DNA of 64,000 bases from Sebastes aleutianus (taxonomy: Eukaryota > Chordata > Actinopteri > Perciformes > Sebastidae), in contig CAKAKS010000004.1 of the NCBI GenBank assembly GCA_916700875.1, forward strand, positions 18,835,444 through 18,899,443, written 5' to 3'. The translations under genes were made by a program, and so were the position numbers. Each line of letters opens with the position of its first letter. Position 1 is the stretch's first letter. The notes below the pieces were generated by a model. The model saw only the letters and a list, made by a program, of their open reading frames with translations, was not told where the DNA came from and did no database searches. Below, in pieces: positions 11,024 through 24,500 of this stretch.

Positions 11024-14000
11024 CTGATGAGGTAAAAAAAGAAAGAAAGAGGAAACGACGAATTAGATGAAAGAATCAAAAGTGAAAGTTAAGGCGTATT
11101 CTTTATGCATATTTCTTCATGCATGTAGTTCCTCAAATCACTGTGGGTTTGAATTTATAAAATGTGTTTTTCTGCATGATGTGATGTGGATACATGAAGC
11201 TATAATAATAATGATAGTTATCGAGGCGTAAATAACTTACTGGAGTCTCTTGAATTCTGCAAAAGCATCGTCAAATGCTGCAAAACAAAACAAAAGGTTG
11301 TATATATAGGATACACCAAATGCAAAACAAGAAATCTGAATTATAAAAAGAAGTACAAGAAGTTTGTTAGAGGTCATAAAATGTCTAAAACCCACACATT
11401 TAAAACATTGGTTTTTAAAAACAAGCAACAAGTATACAGTCGTTGTGGCTAAGAGGGAAGTTTCACCTTGACCAGACAGCTCAACGGTCCTCCTCAGGCC
11501 TCCTTTTCCATCGTTGAACTCAATGGCGTATTTGCCCATGTCTTTCTCTGTGGGCTCTGAGATCTGCAGCCACAGCTGCTCTCCCACCACGCCGCTCTTT
11601 ATACGGTCAGAGAAGGAGATGGCCGAATCCCTGTCAGAGAGACGACACAGAAACGTGAGGGAAACTACAGGTGGACAAAGCACTGAATATATTTAACTAT
11701 TGTACTACATTGATAAAATGTGTCTCAAAAATTCTAGAAGTAACAATTTACTCTCACATAAATGTAATAAATTCTAGTGAAGTAAAAGGTATAAGCTCCG
11801 ATTCTGATATATATATGCTTTCATGTTGCTTTCCACAATAAATTACTTATCATATGCATGTTAAAACACAGAATACCTTTAAGGCAAATAACAAAAATAT
11901 GTTTTATTATTATTGTTAATTGAATTGTTGTTAATTGCAGTAGATAGAGTGTAACTAATTCCTTTTAATAACGAGTGTATACATGTTTGCATAAATAGCA
12001 ATGTACGTAGACACAGAACGTACTTGTAGTGCCATGTCACTTGGAGTAAATCGTTGTAGTAGCTGACAAAGGTGTAGAGTCGGATGCCCTGATCTGTGCT
12101 TGTGATCTTCAGCGGAGTGGAGGAATTGGCTGCAATTCAAATAATAATTTGGCGTCAAAATGCAAATTCAAAATGGATCAGGCAACAAAATGTTTAATAT
12201 TTGGACAAAATGTTTATGTCCTTACCGATAAAAGTGAAAACTTCATTCATCAAGTCTTTGAAACCTTGAGGAGAAAGAGATTTGATCATCCTAAGTGATA
12301 TATTTACATTTACAGTCATGATTGTTCATCTCAGTGTGTGACTCTCAAAAGTTTACCTTGATCTTTCAAATTCAATGTGGAAGTGTCCTTTCCTCTGTCA
12401 TCCTTCAGAACGACCTCATACACACCAGAGTCCTTCTTGGAAATCTGACAGAGAGAGCAGGAACGTCAAATTCAGTCGTAAAAACAACACCGAACAAGGA
12501 ATATGATTTGTATTCATCTGAAAAGGCAAGCTGTTCTCTTCTTCTACGGGTGCAGCAGAAAACACATATATGACGCAAGAGCAAAAAAGCCAACAGACAA
12601 ACAAACAAACAAACAAACAAACAAACAAACAAATAAATAAATAAATAAATAAATAAAGCATTCTCAGGCAGAAAGGCAAAACCAGAAATGGCCGTTGGCC
12701 CATGACGACAACAGATAACTGTTCCCAACTTTTATGCTTCTCCAGATTACGTCGTCGGCCGACGAGTCTGCAGGGGAGTTGCGCTGAAATGGGACACATG
12801 TGACATCACGTTTATATGTTTATATGTTTATATGATCACCTGGAGGATGTCATGTCACTGAATGACACTGGGACAGATGTTAGAGACGATACAGTGGGAT
12901 GGGAATGAGTTGTGAGATGAAGAATGGAAAAGGGGGTTAAATGAAATTTGAGAGAAGAGGAAGACAGAACAGTTAGAGAGAGAAAGAGATAACGGCGTCA
13001 AAAAATTAAATGTGAATTAATTTAATGGCCTTGTTAGGACTTAAAATATGATATGAAAAATGTATTTAAAGACAATTAATGCTGGTTATTTATAACAAAA
13101 AAAAATTAAGTATAATTAGTAGGGCGGCCAATCGATTAAAATAGTTAATCGCGATTAATTACAAATTAATCACACTTTGTTTATCTGTTCAAAATGTACC
13201 TTAAAGGGAGATTTGTCAAGTATTTAATACTTCTTATCAACATGGGCAAATATGCTTGCTTTACGCAAATGTATGTATATATCAATTTTTTTACATTTTT
13301 TTTTTTTTTTTTTTTTACATTTTACAGACATTTATCAGACTTTTCTTTTCAGACATTTTTCAGATTTTTTTTTTTTTATACTTTTTCTAACTTTTTTTTT
13401 GGACATTTTTCAGACTTTTTTCTGACATATTTCGGACTTTTTTCGGACTTTATTTCTTCCGACATTCTTTTTTACATTTTTTCATACATTTATCAGACTT
13501 TTCTTTTCAGACATTTTTCCAATTTTTTTTTTTTTTATATTTTTTACTAACTTTTTTTTTGGATATTTTTCAGACTTTTTTTTTTTTTAAAACATTTCCC
13601 AAACTTTTTTTTTTAAATTTTTTTTAAATTTTTTTTTACATTTTTCAGACATTTATCAGACTTTTCTTTTCAGACATTTTTCAGATTTTTTTTTTTTTTT
13701 ATACTTTTTCTAACTTTTTTTTTGGACATTTTTCAGACTTTTTTCGGACTTTATTTCTTCCGACATTCTTTTTTACATTTTTCATACATTTATCAGACTT
13801 TTCTTTTCAGACATTTTTCAGACATTTTTCCGATTTTTTCTTTTTTATATTTTTTACTAACTTTTTTTTTGGACATTTTTCAGACTTTCTTTTTTTTTAA
13901 ACATTTCCCAAGCTTTTTTTTTTACATTTTTTTTAAATTTTTTTTTTTTACATTTTTCAGACATTTATCAGGCTTTTCTTTTCAGACATTTTTCAGACTT

Positions 14001-17000
14001 TTTTTTTTTTTAAAACATTTCCCAAACTTTTTTTTTTACATTTTTCATACATTTATCAGACTTTTCTTTTCAGACATTTTTCCAATTTTTTTTTTTTTAT
14101 ATTTTTTACTAACTTTTTTTTTGGACATTTTTCAGACTTTTTTCGGACTTTATTTCTTCCGACATTCTTTTTTACATTTTTCATACATTTATCAGACTTT
14201 TCTTTTCTGACATTTTTCGGATTTTTTTTTTTTTATATTTTTTACTAACTTTTTTTTTGGACATTTTTCCGATTTTTTTTTTTTCAGACATTTTTCAGAC
14301 TTTTCTTTTCAGACATTTTTCAGACATTTTTCCAATTTTTTTTTTTTTATATTTTTTATTAACTTTTTTTTTGGACATTTTTCAGACTTTTTTTTCAGAC
14401 ATTTTTCAGACTTTTTTCTGACATTTTTCGGACTTTTTTCGGACTTCATTTCTTCCGACATTCTTTTTTTACATTTTTTCATACATTTATCAGACTTTTC
14501 TTTTCAGACATTTTTCCAATTTTTTTTTTTTTATATTTTTTACTAACTTTTTTTTTGGACATTTTTCAGATTTTTTTTTTTTTTAAAACATTTCCCAAAC
14601 TTTTTTTTTTTTTTCAGACATTTATCAGACTTTTCTTTTCAGACATTTTTCAGACATTTTTCCGATTTTTTTTTTTTTATATTTTTTACTAACTTTTTTT
14701 TGGACATTTTTCAGACTTTTTTTTCAGACATTTTTCAGACTTTTTTCTGACATTTTTCGGACTTTTTTCGGACTTTATTTCTTCCGACATTCTTTTTTTA
14801 CATTTTTTCATACATTTATCAGACTTTTCTTTTCAGACATTTTTCCAATTTTTTTTTTTTTTATATTTTTTACTAACTTTTTTTTTGGAGATTTTTCAGA
14901 CTTTTTTTTTTTTTAAAACATTTCCCAAACTTTTTTTTTTACATTTTTTTTTTTTTTTTTTTTTACATTTTTCAGACATTTATCAGACTTTTCTTTTCAG
15001 ACATTTTTCAGATTTTTTTTTTTTTTTATACTTTTTCTAACTTTTTTTTTGGACATTTTTCAGACTTTTTTCGGACTTTATTTCTTCCGACATTCTTTTT
15101 TACATTTTTCATACATTTATCAGACTTTTCTTTTCAGACATTTTTCAGATTTTTTCTTTTTTATATTTTTTACTAACTTTTTTTTTGGACATTTTTCAGA
15201 CTTTTTTTTTTTTTTAAAACATTTCCCAAACTTTTTTTTTTTTTTTCAGACATTTATCAGACTTTTCTTTTCAGACATTTTTCCAATTTTTTTTTTTTTA
15301 TATTTTTTACTAACTTTTTTTTTGGAGATTTTTCAGACTTTTTTTTTTTTTTAAAACATTTCACAAACTTTTTTTTTTACATTTTTTTTTTTTTTTTTTT
15401 ACATTTTTCAGACATTTATCAGACTTTTCTTTTCAGACATTTTTCAGATTTTTTTTTTTTTATATTTTTTACTAACTTTTTTTTTGGACATTTTTCCGAT
15501 TTTTTTTTTTCAGACATTTATCAGACTTTTCTTTTCAGACATTTTTCAGACATTTTTCCAATTTTTTTTTTTTTATATTTTTTATTAACTTTTTTTTTGG
15601 ACATTTTTCAGACTTTTTTTTCAGACATTTTTCAGACTTTTTTCTGACATTTTTCGGACTTTTTTCGGACTTCATTTCTTCCGACATTCTTTTTTTACAT
15701 TTTTTCATACATTTATCAGACTTTTCTTTTCAGACATTTTTCCAATTTTTTTTTTTTTATATTTTTTACTAACTTTTTTTTTGGACATTTTTCAGATTTT
15801 TTTTTTTTTTAAAACATTTCCCAAACTTTTTTTTTTTTTTCAGACATTTATCAGACTTTTCTTTTCAGACATTTTTCAGACATTTTTCCGATTTTTTTTT
15901 TTTTTTATATTTTTTACTAACTTTTTTTTTGGACATTTTTCAGACTTTTTTTTCAGACATTTTTCAGACTTTTTTCTGACATTTTTCGGACTTTTTTCGG
16001 ACTTTATTTCTTCCGACATTCTTTTTTTACATTTTTTCATACATTTATCAGACTTTTCTTTTCAGAAATTTTTCCAATTTTTTTTTTTTTATATTTTTTA
16101 CTAACTTTTTTTTGGAGATTTTTCAGACTTTTTTTTTTTTTTTAAACATTTCCCAAACTTTTTTTTTTACATTTTTTTTTTTTTTTTTTACATTTTTCAG
16201 ACATTTATCAGACTTTTCTTTTCAGACATTTTTCAGACATTTTTCCGATTTTTTCTTTTTTATATTTTTTACTAACTTTTTTTTTGGACATTTTTCAGAC
16301 TTTATTTTTTTTTAAACATTTCCCAAGCTTTTTTTTTTACATTTTTTTTAAATTTTTTTTTTTTACATTTTTCAGACATTTATCAGGCTTTTCTTTTCAG
16401 ACATTTTTCAGACTTTTTTTTTTTTTAAAACATTTCCCAAACTTTTTTTTTTACATTTTTCATACATTTATCAGACTTTTCTTTTCAGACATTTTTCAGA
16501 CATTTTTCCGATTTTTTTTTTTTTTTTATATTTTTTACTAACTTTTTTTTTGGACATTTTTCAGACTTTTTTTTTTTTTAAAACATTTCCCAAACTTTTT
16601 TTTTTTTTTCAGACATTTATCAGACTTTTCTTTTCAGACATTTTTCCAATTTTTTTTTTTTTATATTTTTTACTAACTTTTTTTTTGGAGATTTTTCAGA
16701 CTTTTTTTTTTTTTTAAAACATTTCCCAAACTTTTTTTTTTTTTTTTTTTTTACATTTTTCAGACATTTATCAGACTTTTCTTTTCAGACATTTTTCAGA
16801 TTTTTTTTTTTTTTTATACTTTTTCAGACTTTTTTTTCAGACATTTTTCAGACTTTTTTCTGACATTTTTCGGACTTTTTTCGGACTTTATTTCTTCCGA
16901 CATTCTTTTTTACATTTTTCATACATTTATCAGACTTTTCTTTTCAGACATTTTTCAGACATTTTTCCGATTTTTTTTTTTTTATATTTTTTACTAACTT

Positions 17001-18517
17001 TTTTTTTGGACATTTTTCAGATTTTTTTTTTTTTTAAAACATTTCCCAAACTTTTTTTTTTTTTTCAGACATTTATCAGACTTTTCTTTTCAGACATTTT
17101 TCAGACATTTTTCCGATTTTTTTTTTTTATATTTTTTACTAACTTTTTTTTTGGACATTTTTCAGACTTTTTTTTCAGACATTTTTCAGACTTTTTTCTG
17201 ACATTTTTCGGACTTTTTTCGGACTTTATTTCTTCCGACATTCTTTTTTTACATTTTTTCATACATTTATCAGACTTTTCTTTTCAGAAATTTTTCCAAT
17301 TTTTTTTTTTTTATATTTTTTACTAACTTTTTTTTGGAGATTTTTCAGACTTTTTTTTTTTTTTTAAACATTTCCCAAACTTTTTTTTTTACATTTTTTT
17401 TTTTTTTTTTTTACATTTTTCAGACATTTATCAGACTTTTCTTTTCAGACATTTTTCAGATTTTTTTTTTTTTTTTAGACTTTTTCAGACTTTTTTTTCA
17501 GACATTTTTCAGACTTTTTTCTGACATTTTTCGGACTTTTTTCGGACTTTATTTCTTCCGACATTCTTTTTTACATTTTTCATACATTTATCAGACTTTT
17601 CTTTTCAGAAATTTTTCAGACATTTTTCCGATTTTTTTTTTTTTATATTTTTTACTAACTTTTTTTTTGGACATTTTTCCGATTTTTTTTTTCAGACATT
17701 TATCAGACTTTTCTTTTCAGACATTTTTCCAATTTTTTTTTTTTTATATTTTTTACTAACTTTTTTTTTGGACATTTTTCAGACTTTTCTTTTCAGACAT
17801 TTTTTATGACATTTTTCAAACATTTTTCGGACATTTTTCAGACTTTTTTCAGACTTTTTTCAGACTTTTTTTTGTCAAATAAATAATAAACTGCTCTCAA
17901 GTACTGCATTTAGCATAAACAATATGCTCAAACCATAACATGGCAAACTGAAGCCCAACAGGCAACAACAGCTGTCAGTGTGCAGACTTGACTATGACTT
18001 GCCCCAAACTGCATGTGAATATCATAAAGCAGGCATGTCTGTAAAGGGGAGACTCCTGGGTACCCATAGAACCCATTTTCATTCACATATCTTGAGGTAA
18101 GAGGTCAAGGGAACCCTTTGAAAATGGCCGTGACAGTTTTTCCTCGCCAAAATTCATCGTAAGTTTGGAGCATTATTTAGTTAGTATCACATATGATACC
18201 AGTATCTTCCTTTTATTTAAAACTGAGCCCACTACAATCTCTAAAAGATCGAATAGCGATGGCGGCCCGTCGGATTTTAACAGCCCTAGTAATTAGTAAA
18301 AAAAACAAAAAAAAACTAACAAATCCCTTTTTGAGGATTTTTTTTTTATTCCAACTTACTCAAATACCTGATTCTTGTGGACCAATACTGAGGTGAAAGA
18401 TGCCCACAATATGTGAAGGATCCAAATATTTTAGGAGTACAGACATAGCTGTGCAAGGATTCCACCGTTAACATTCATATATGGAAATGAATTCAGTGAC
18501 AATTATACAGTACAGAA

Positions 18518-18570
<53 letters not shown>

Positions 18571-21500
18571 CATTCACACTTCTCACAGGTTTCCTTTCTC
18601 ATATTTTTACCTGAGCAATTTCCAGCTTCAGCACTCCCTCGGTGAAGCCGAGATTCTCGTCTGCTTTGATCTGCTGTCCGTCTTTGTACCACAGCGCCGA
18701 CGTCTCCTTCTTCATGTTGCCGACCTGAGAGCCATCACAACAGAAGGATGTGATTACATCAACACTCACAGTGTTTCTTTAAAAGACTGCAGCATTAAAA
18801 AAAATGTATAGTTCTGTCTCACCTTGCATTTCAGTATAACGCAGCACTCTGGTGTCACCTCGTAACCCAAATACTCGATAAAGTGAGGACCTGAAACAAA
18901 CACAGCAGTTATAACAATGGAAATCATGTCATGTAATTCAAACGTAAATCAACACGGATTCCAGTAGAGCTGAAAAGTTTAGTCGATTAATCGTTAAGTT
19001 GATCAACAGAAAAATAATTTGCAAGTATTATGATAAGCAGTTAATCATTTGAGTCCATTTTTAAGCTAAAATACCAACAAACATTTACTGAAACTAAAAC
19101 TAAACAGTAAAAAATATTGTCGTAAACTCAAATTAAATAAAAATGATATACTTTAAGAAAAACTAAAACTAAACTGAAACTATATTGCGTGGTTCAAAAT
19201 AAAAAATGAAATAAAAAGCTTTTAGCTATAATATATCACAACCAAAAAAAGGAGACAGTCTTGTGACATTGACCAGAAATTGAACGTACTGTGACAAGTG
19301 TGGTGGTGAAATAGTAGTCAAAAGATTTAAATATTATGGCCATTCCTAAACAGTTCTCCAACTGTGTATTTTGTATGTATAGAGCTACATACTTCTGAGA
19401 CATTATAGGGCTACACTTCTCATAATAGTGAGTATCCGTACCTTGCTTTCTGACCCATTCTTTCATCTGGAACTCTGATTCCTTCTGCAGCTCCTTGAAC
19501 ACTGTGAATAAAAAGAATTTACAATGTTAACGTTTTATGGCTCAAAACGACACTTAATCTAACCATGATATTAAACCATGTGATACGTGTCTGGTTGTTC
19601 TTAAATTATGTGATAACATGAATGTAGTTTGGGATCAGTGTTGCCTGATTGGACTGACAAAAAGACGCCCAATCAGAGCCCAGAACCGGCCTAACTGTCA
19701 TAAAAGTAGCCTGATAGAAGTTAGGCTGTCCTCGACCAAAAAATCTTAAATCCGGAAATGTTCTTGGAAATAAGTCATCGACTAAAGAAATCATAGTCGA
19801 CAAAAACCAAAGCGATCAATTAATCAACTTTTCGAGTAAGAGGGGCATCCCTAATAGAAGTCATGTATTGAAATAAAGGTCTTTTAGATAATGTTACTTT
19901 AAGCAAGATACATTTCCACTCATATGAACAGGAGCTTATATTTCAATACCAAAAGTTAAGTATCCACTGATTCTCTACAGGTTTTAGCCTCTAAACTAAA
20001 CAAAACTCTCACTGAAGGTCAGCTTAATAGAATTTGTGATCCGGATCATCTTCAGGTTTTCATTGTTTGACTGAACGTACCGTCTCCTATCAGCACCAAG
20101 CTGCTCTGGTTGGTAGCTTTCCCATCCTGCAACTGGAAGGTGAAGGTGCCCTCATCCGCCGGAGTCAGATGCTCCATGATCATCTCAATCACACCGGTGT
20201 TCTTGTCGAAGTTCATCTTGTATTTCTACAAAACAAAGACACATTTTAAACTCTTCTCATCTACATAAAAACATAATTCCTAGATATAATAAGACTAAAA
20301 ATAGTTTACTGACATCCCCCTGAGAGAGAGCGTTATCATTGAAGATGTAGTCGACTTTGCCGTTGGGTGACATCTTGTCCGCCTGCAGCCAGAAGCGAAC
20401 TTTGCCCTTCTCAAGCAGCTCCACAGCCAACTCTGACTTCAGGGGAATAACTAGTTTGAAGAAAGAAAGAGAGCCAGCTCAAAGAAACAGTCCAGTTCAT
20501 GATGTACTGGCATAAAAACAGCTGTGATTACATGCTGATGCACTCACTGGGGAATTTGTGGTCATGACTGACCTCCAGCAGCCTCTTCAACTCTGACAAA
20601 GACATGAGAAAGAGATGCATAAATAGAGCAGAAAGTCATTTTATTTGATTAACTTCTTGAAATGTGTGACATTTGTGACCCACCTTCCTCAGAGAGAGTG
20701 TAGCTGGATGAAGCACCATCAGTGTGGGTGACGAGACATGAGTAGATGCCAATGTCCTCCTCCCCAGGAGTGTTGAAACTAGTTTTGGATCTGCAGGGAA
20801 ATAGAAGTAATAAGTTAGATTACTGAGTGATGTCGTGTTGATGAACTGAGTCTGAGCTTAAAAAGTCCTCTCACTTGTTTCCCTTGGATTCTGTTGTCAG
20901 GCGGGGTGAGTCTGTGATGTCCTCGTAATTCTTTGACCACACAAATTTGGAATCGGGGGTCATGTCGCCGCACTCAAAGTTCAGGGAGATGATGCCGTCA
21001 TCATCAACATCCACCACTATCTCCTTGGTGCCTGAAACCCGGAGACGGTGTTGAAACAATGACCTCGTCTCCAGCGGTTCATCCCAATCAAACTTTTTTT
21101 CCTACCTGGTTTGGTGACAGTCAGGACCGGCTCTGACACGTCTGAGGTTTGACCAACACCGGCATTATTCTGAGCGCGCACACGGAACACAAACGTCTCG
21201 CCTTCCTTCAGATTGTTAATCTGCAAAATGAAAGAAAATAATCAGATTTACACACCAGCTGCAGTCACACGTGAAGAAGAAGAAGAAGAAGCACTCAGCC
21301 GGACGACGATGATGACCTTCATGTATTTCTTCTCCGTAGCCTTGGTGTTGATTCCTCTCCACGCCTCCGCTGGTGCGTCCGCTTCCTTGATGTCCACGTA
21401 GAACCCGTTGACCGGATCGCGGCCCTGGTACACAGGTTGTCTCCATAGCAACACCAGGGAGTTGTTTCGCACTTCTCTTGTCTGCAGGTCATGAGGAGGT

Positions 21501-24500
21501 CCTGTGGTCCAAAACAAAAACACATTGGAGATACACACTTGGGCAAAACTAGAATGGATGTGAGGTCGTAGTGACCTTGGTCTTTGACATCCAAAATCGA
21601 ATCAGTTCATCCTTGAGTCCAAGTGGACATTCATGCAAAATTTGAAGAAATGAGCTATCGCGTTCACCGAATGGGTCAGACGGACGGTCGGACAAACAAC
21701 CTGAAAATATAATGCCTCCTGCCATGGCTGTCGCTGGCTTGGAGGCATAAAAATCTGTGTGTTTGGGCCTTTTTTGTTCTATTAATGTTCTACAAAGGGT
21801 GTGCTGTTGATGACAGCATCCTCTCAGTGGGTTCAATAGGAGCTCTAACCGACCTGGCACGGCGATGGTCCACTCCTCGCACAGGAAGGTGTCACTGGGC
21901 AGTGAAGGGATGCCGACACCTGCCATGTTGGCCGCTCGCACCTGGAACTGGTACTTTTTGTTCTCCTTCAGGTCAGACACCTGCAGACAAAAAGACATGA
22001 AAGCCTTACTTATGGAAGAGTCCTTTAAAAACCTATATCTGTATTTGTGTCGAGCAATAACTCACCCTGTAGGCCCTCTCGCTGATAGCCCTGACGTTGC
22101 CCTCGTGCCACTTCCCTGGCACGCCATCGATGACCTCACGGTAATCCACAAAGTAGCCGGTGATGTCAGCACCGCCGACAAAGTTTGGCTGTTTCCAGGC
22201 CAGCACCATGGAGTCGCACACACACTCCAGGACAGAGATGCCATAGGGCGGAGCAGGGGAGGCTGAGATGACAGAAAACATAAATTAACACCATAATGCC
22301 TCAACGCGGTGACGTAATGGGAAACTGAAGCACTACAATGAGGTGATACTTTCAATTCTCAAACTTGTTTTTTACACCTCCCGGCCAGCTGCTCTAAGTG
22401 CTTGAAGTTTTGTTGATGCTGTTGAGCTTCAGCGTCCCATTACTGACATTTTTTCTGTTTACAGCAGGTATTGGCTGCATCACGACTTCTTCAATGGCCA
22501 AAACATCACTGAAATCACCACTGGATTGTGTAAAAGTTTGAAGACACTAGTAGGTGAATACCTGCTGTAACAGAATATCGTCAATCCCACGACACAATTG
22601 CACCTTCAACCTTTAATATCAGGCTTCTGTATTATGACCTGCCCTTTTCCAAACAGTTTCCAATGACGGCTTCTCAGATGGTTCTGTGTAACAAACCATC
22701 TAGCGGGTCATCATCTAACTCTCAATAAGAAAGTGAATAAGCATAATTGTAAAAATGTAAAACTATTTCTATATACTATTAATTGGAAAATAGTTATATA
22801 ATACATGACATTTATAGTAAGAAATGACACAACAGAGGACACAGTGATTCCTGGTACTTGGTCTGGATGAAGGAGCAAAAGGTCTCTCCAAAAGCAGGAT
22901 CATGTAACATGGTGATAATTAATTGACCTGACGTACACACCGTGAACTTGATACTCTCCCCTATTTAGGGGTGAGAAGTTGGTGAAAGTGTCGGAGAGTT
23001 GGACATCTGAAGGAGTACATAGTGCGCTACCAAATCGGTCTCAGGTCACAAGTGTCCTGCTCTTGTGTTGGTTGGATGAACCACTTTTCAAGTACACAGT
23101 GTGATCAGCCGGCTCCTGCCATGACATACTTGTGTGTGTGTGCGTGTGTGTGTGTGAGTTAAAGTGCTCTGGGTACTGAATGTGATGGCAGATCCTGAGG
23201 TGCTAGGTGACTGATGTTGTGCCACCCAGTGAGGAGGTTGTGGGAAAGTGGTGGCCAGGAAAACTATTGACAAGCGTGACTGTGTTGAGTTAAAGGTTGG
23301 TGGTGTTTTACAGTGACTTACCTTAAAGAGAAGAACACCAGTAGAGAACTTCACCAACTGTTTATTGATTATTATATGTCAAAAGCATGTGAATGTAAAA
23401 GTAGAAGAAGGGAAATCTTTCTTTTTTCACTTGGTAAAGTCAGGGTATGATATTTTCATGGATGCTAAGTGGGGGGAAATTTATTTTTTGTTGTTTGTTT
23501 TGGAGTTGACGAAACAGCCCAGTGGCCAGAAAAAAAATGTAGGCATTGTATGTTTCTGCAAACCACGGATACGTTGAATGTCGACGTTTTTGCATTCGGT
23601 CAGAGCAAGTGATCTAGTATATGGAGTGACCGTTACGTTGTTGCGTTACGTTGTTGCGTTACGTTGTTGCGTTACGTTGTTGCGTTACGTTGTTGCGTTA
23701 CGTTGTTGCGTTATGTTGTTGCGTTACGTTGTTGCGTTACGTTGTTGCGTTACGTTGTTGCGTTATGTGGTTGCGTTACGTGGTTGCGTTTTATTGTTGT
23801 TACGTTATTATTTTAACACAAACCATGATCTAATCTTAACCAAGAAGTTTTATTGCCTAAACCTAACCAATCGTTTCACAACGTTAACCCCGTGGCATTG
23901 TGTGTTTTGGGTCAGAAACGTCAACATTCAACGTCTCCGTGTTTTGCAGAAACGTACAATGGCAACATTTTTTCCTGCCGATTTAATGAATTAGTTCCAT
24001 CCGGTTTACTTCCTGAGCACTCAGTTTTGCTAGTGGACTTAATTTACAAATTACTTTCTGATTTATTTATTTTCTATTTTTCTATTTATATTATTTTCTT
24101 AATTGCAATTTATTTAATATTTATAAAGCTTAATTTCCTTCAGTTTGACTTGACAGTGTTGGACGAAAAGCTTTCCATCTGTAACCGGTGCTCACCTTCC
24201 GACCCTCTCCTGGGCTTCGCTGTCTCCCGATTAGTAGAAGCATCTACAGACAACTTACGTGCCTGTTGGGCCTCAGGCTCATTGACAGCAGTGACGGGGT
24301 CTACGTGTGCAGCTGTGGCTACGTCAGTTAGTGATTCAGAAACTGAGTCTGACACAGACTCTGAGACCAGGTCTTTTGTCAGGTCAGGGGCCCAGGACAC
24401 ACTGCCTCTCTTGCCCACTTTGCGTTTACTCTCCACGGGGTCGGGCTGTGCGAGGGCCCCCTGCCTGGCTTCAGTGTCAGCCTGAGCTTTATTGCGCTTT

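Larger units (their letters stand above)
12226..18890 (-). other. myom1: myom1 exons 29-32: Ig domain My11, split by a 6.2 kb intron
   Basis: Exons 18890-18823, 18724-18611, 12444-12357 and 12264-12226, residues about 1302-1404. The reading is PHFIEYLGYEVTPECCVILK, SALWYKDGQQIKADENLGF, then ISKKDSGVYEVVLKDDRGKD and FKDLMNEVFTFI. Intron 30 (12445-18610) lies inside this Ig domain and carries the large T-rich array. Phase 0 at the exon 30/31 junction is consistent. Confidence 0.94.

Noticed and set aside
13194..17759. Several open frames of 60-160 codons rich in Phe, Gln, Ser and Thr
   Set aside because: They are translations of the T-rich tandem array. The frames repeat with the array and have no splice, start or homology support.
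23578..23994. 138-codon frame with repeating RYVVALRCCVTLL units
   Set aside because: It is the 13-bp minisatellite read in frame.
23853..24485. 210-codon plus-strand frame
   Set aside because: Antisense to the EH cassette exon and running into an adjacent repeat; no codon or homology support.
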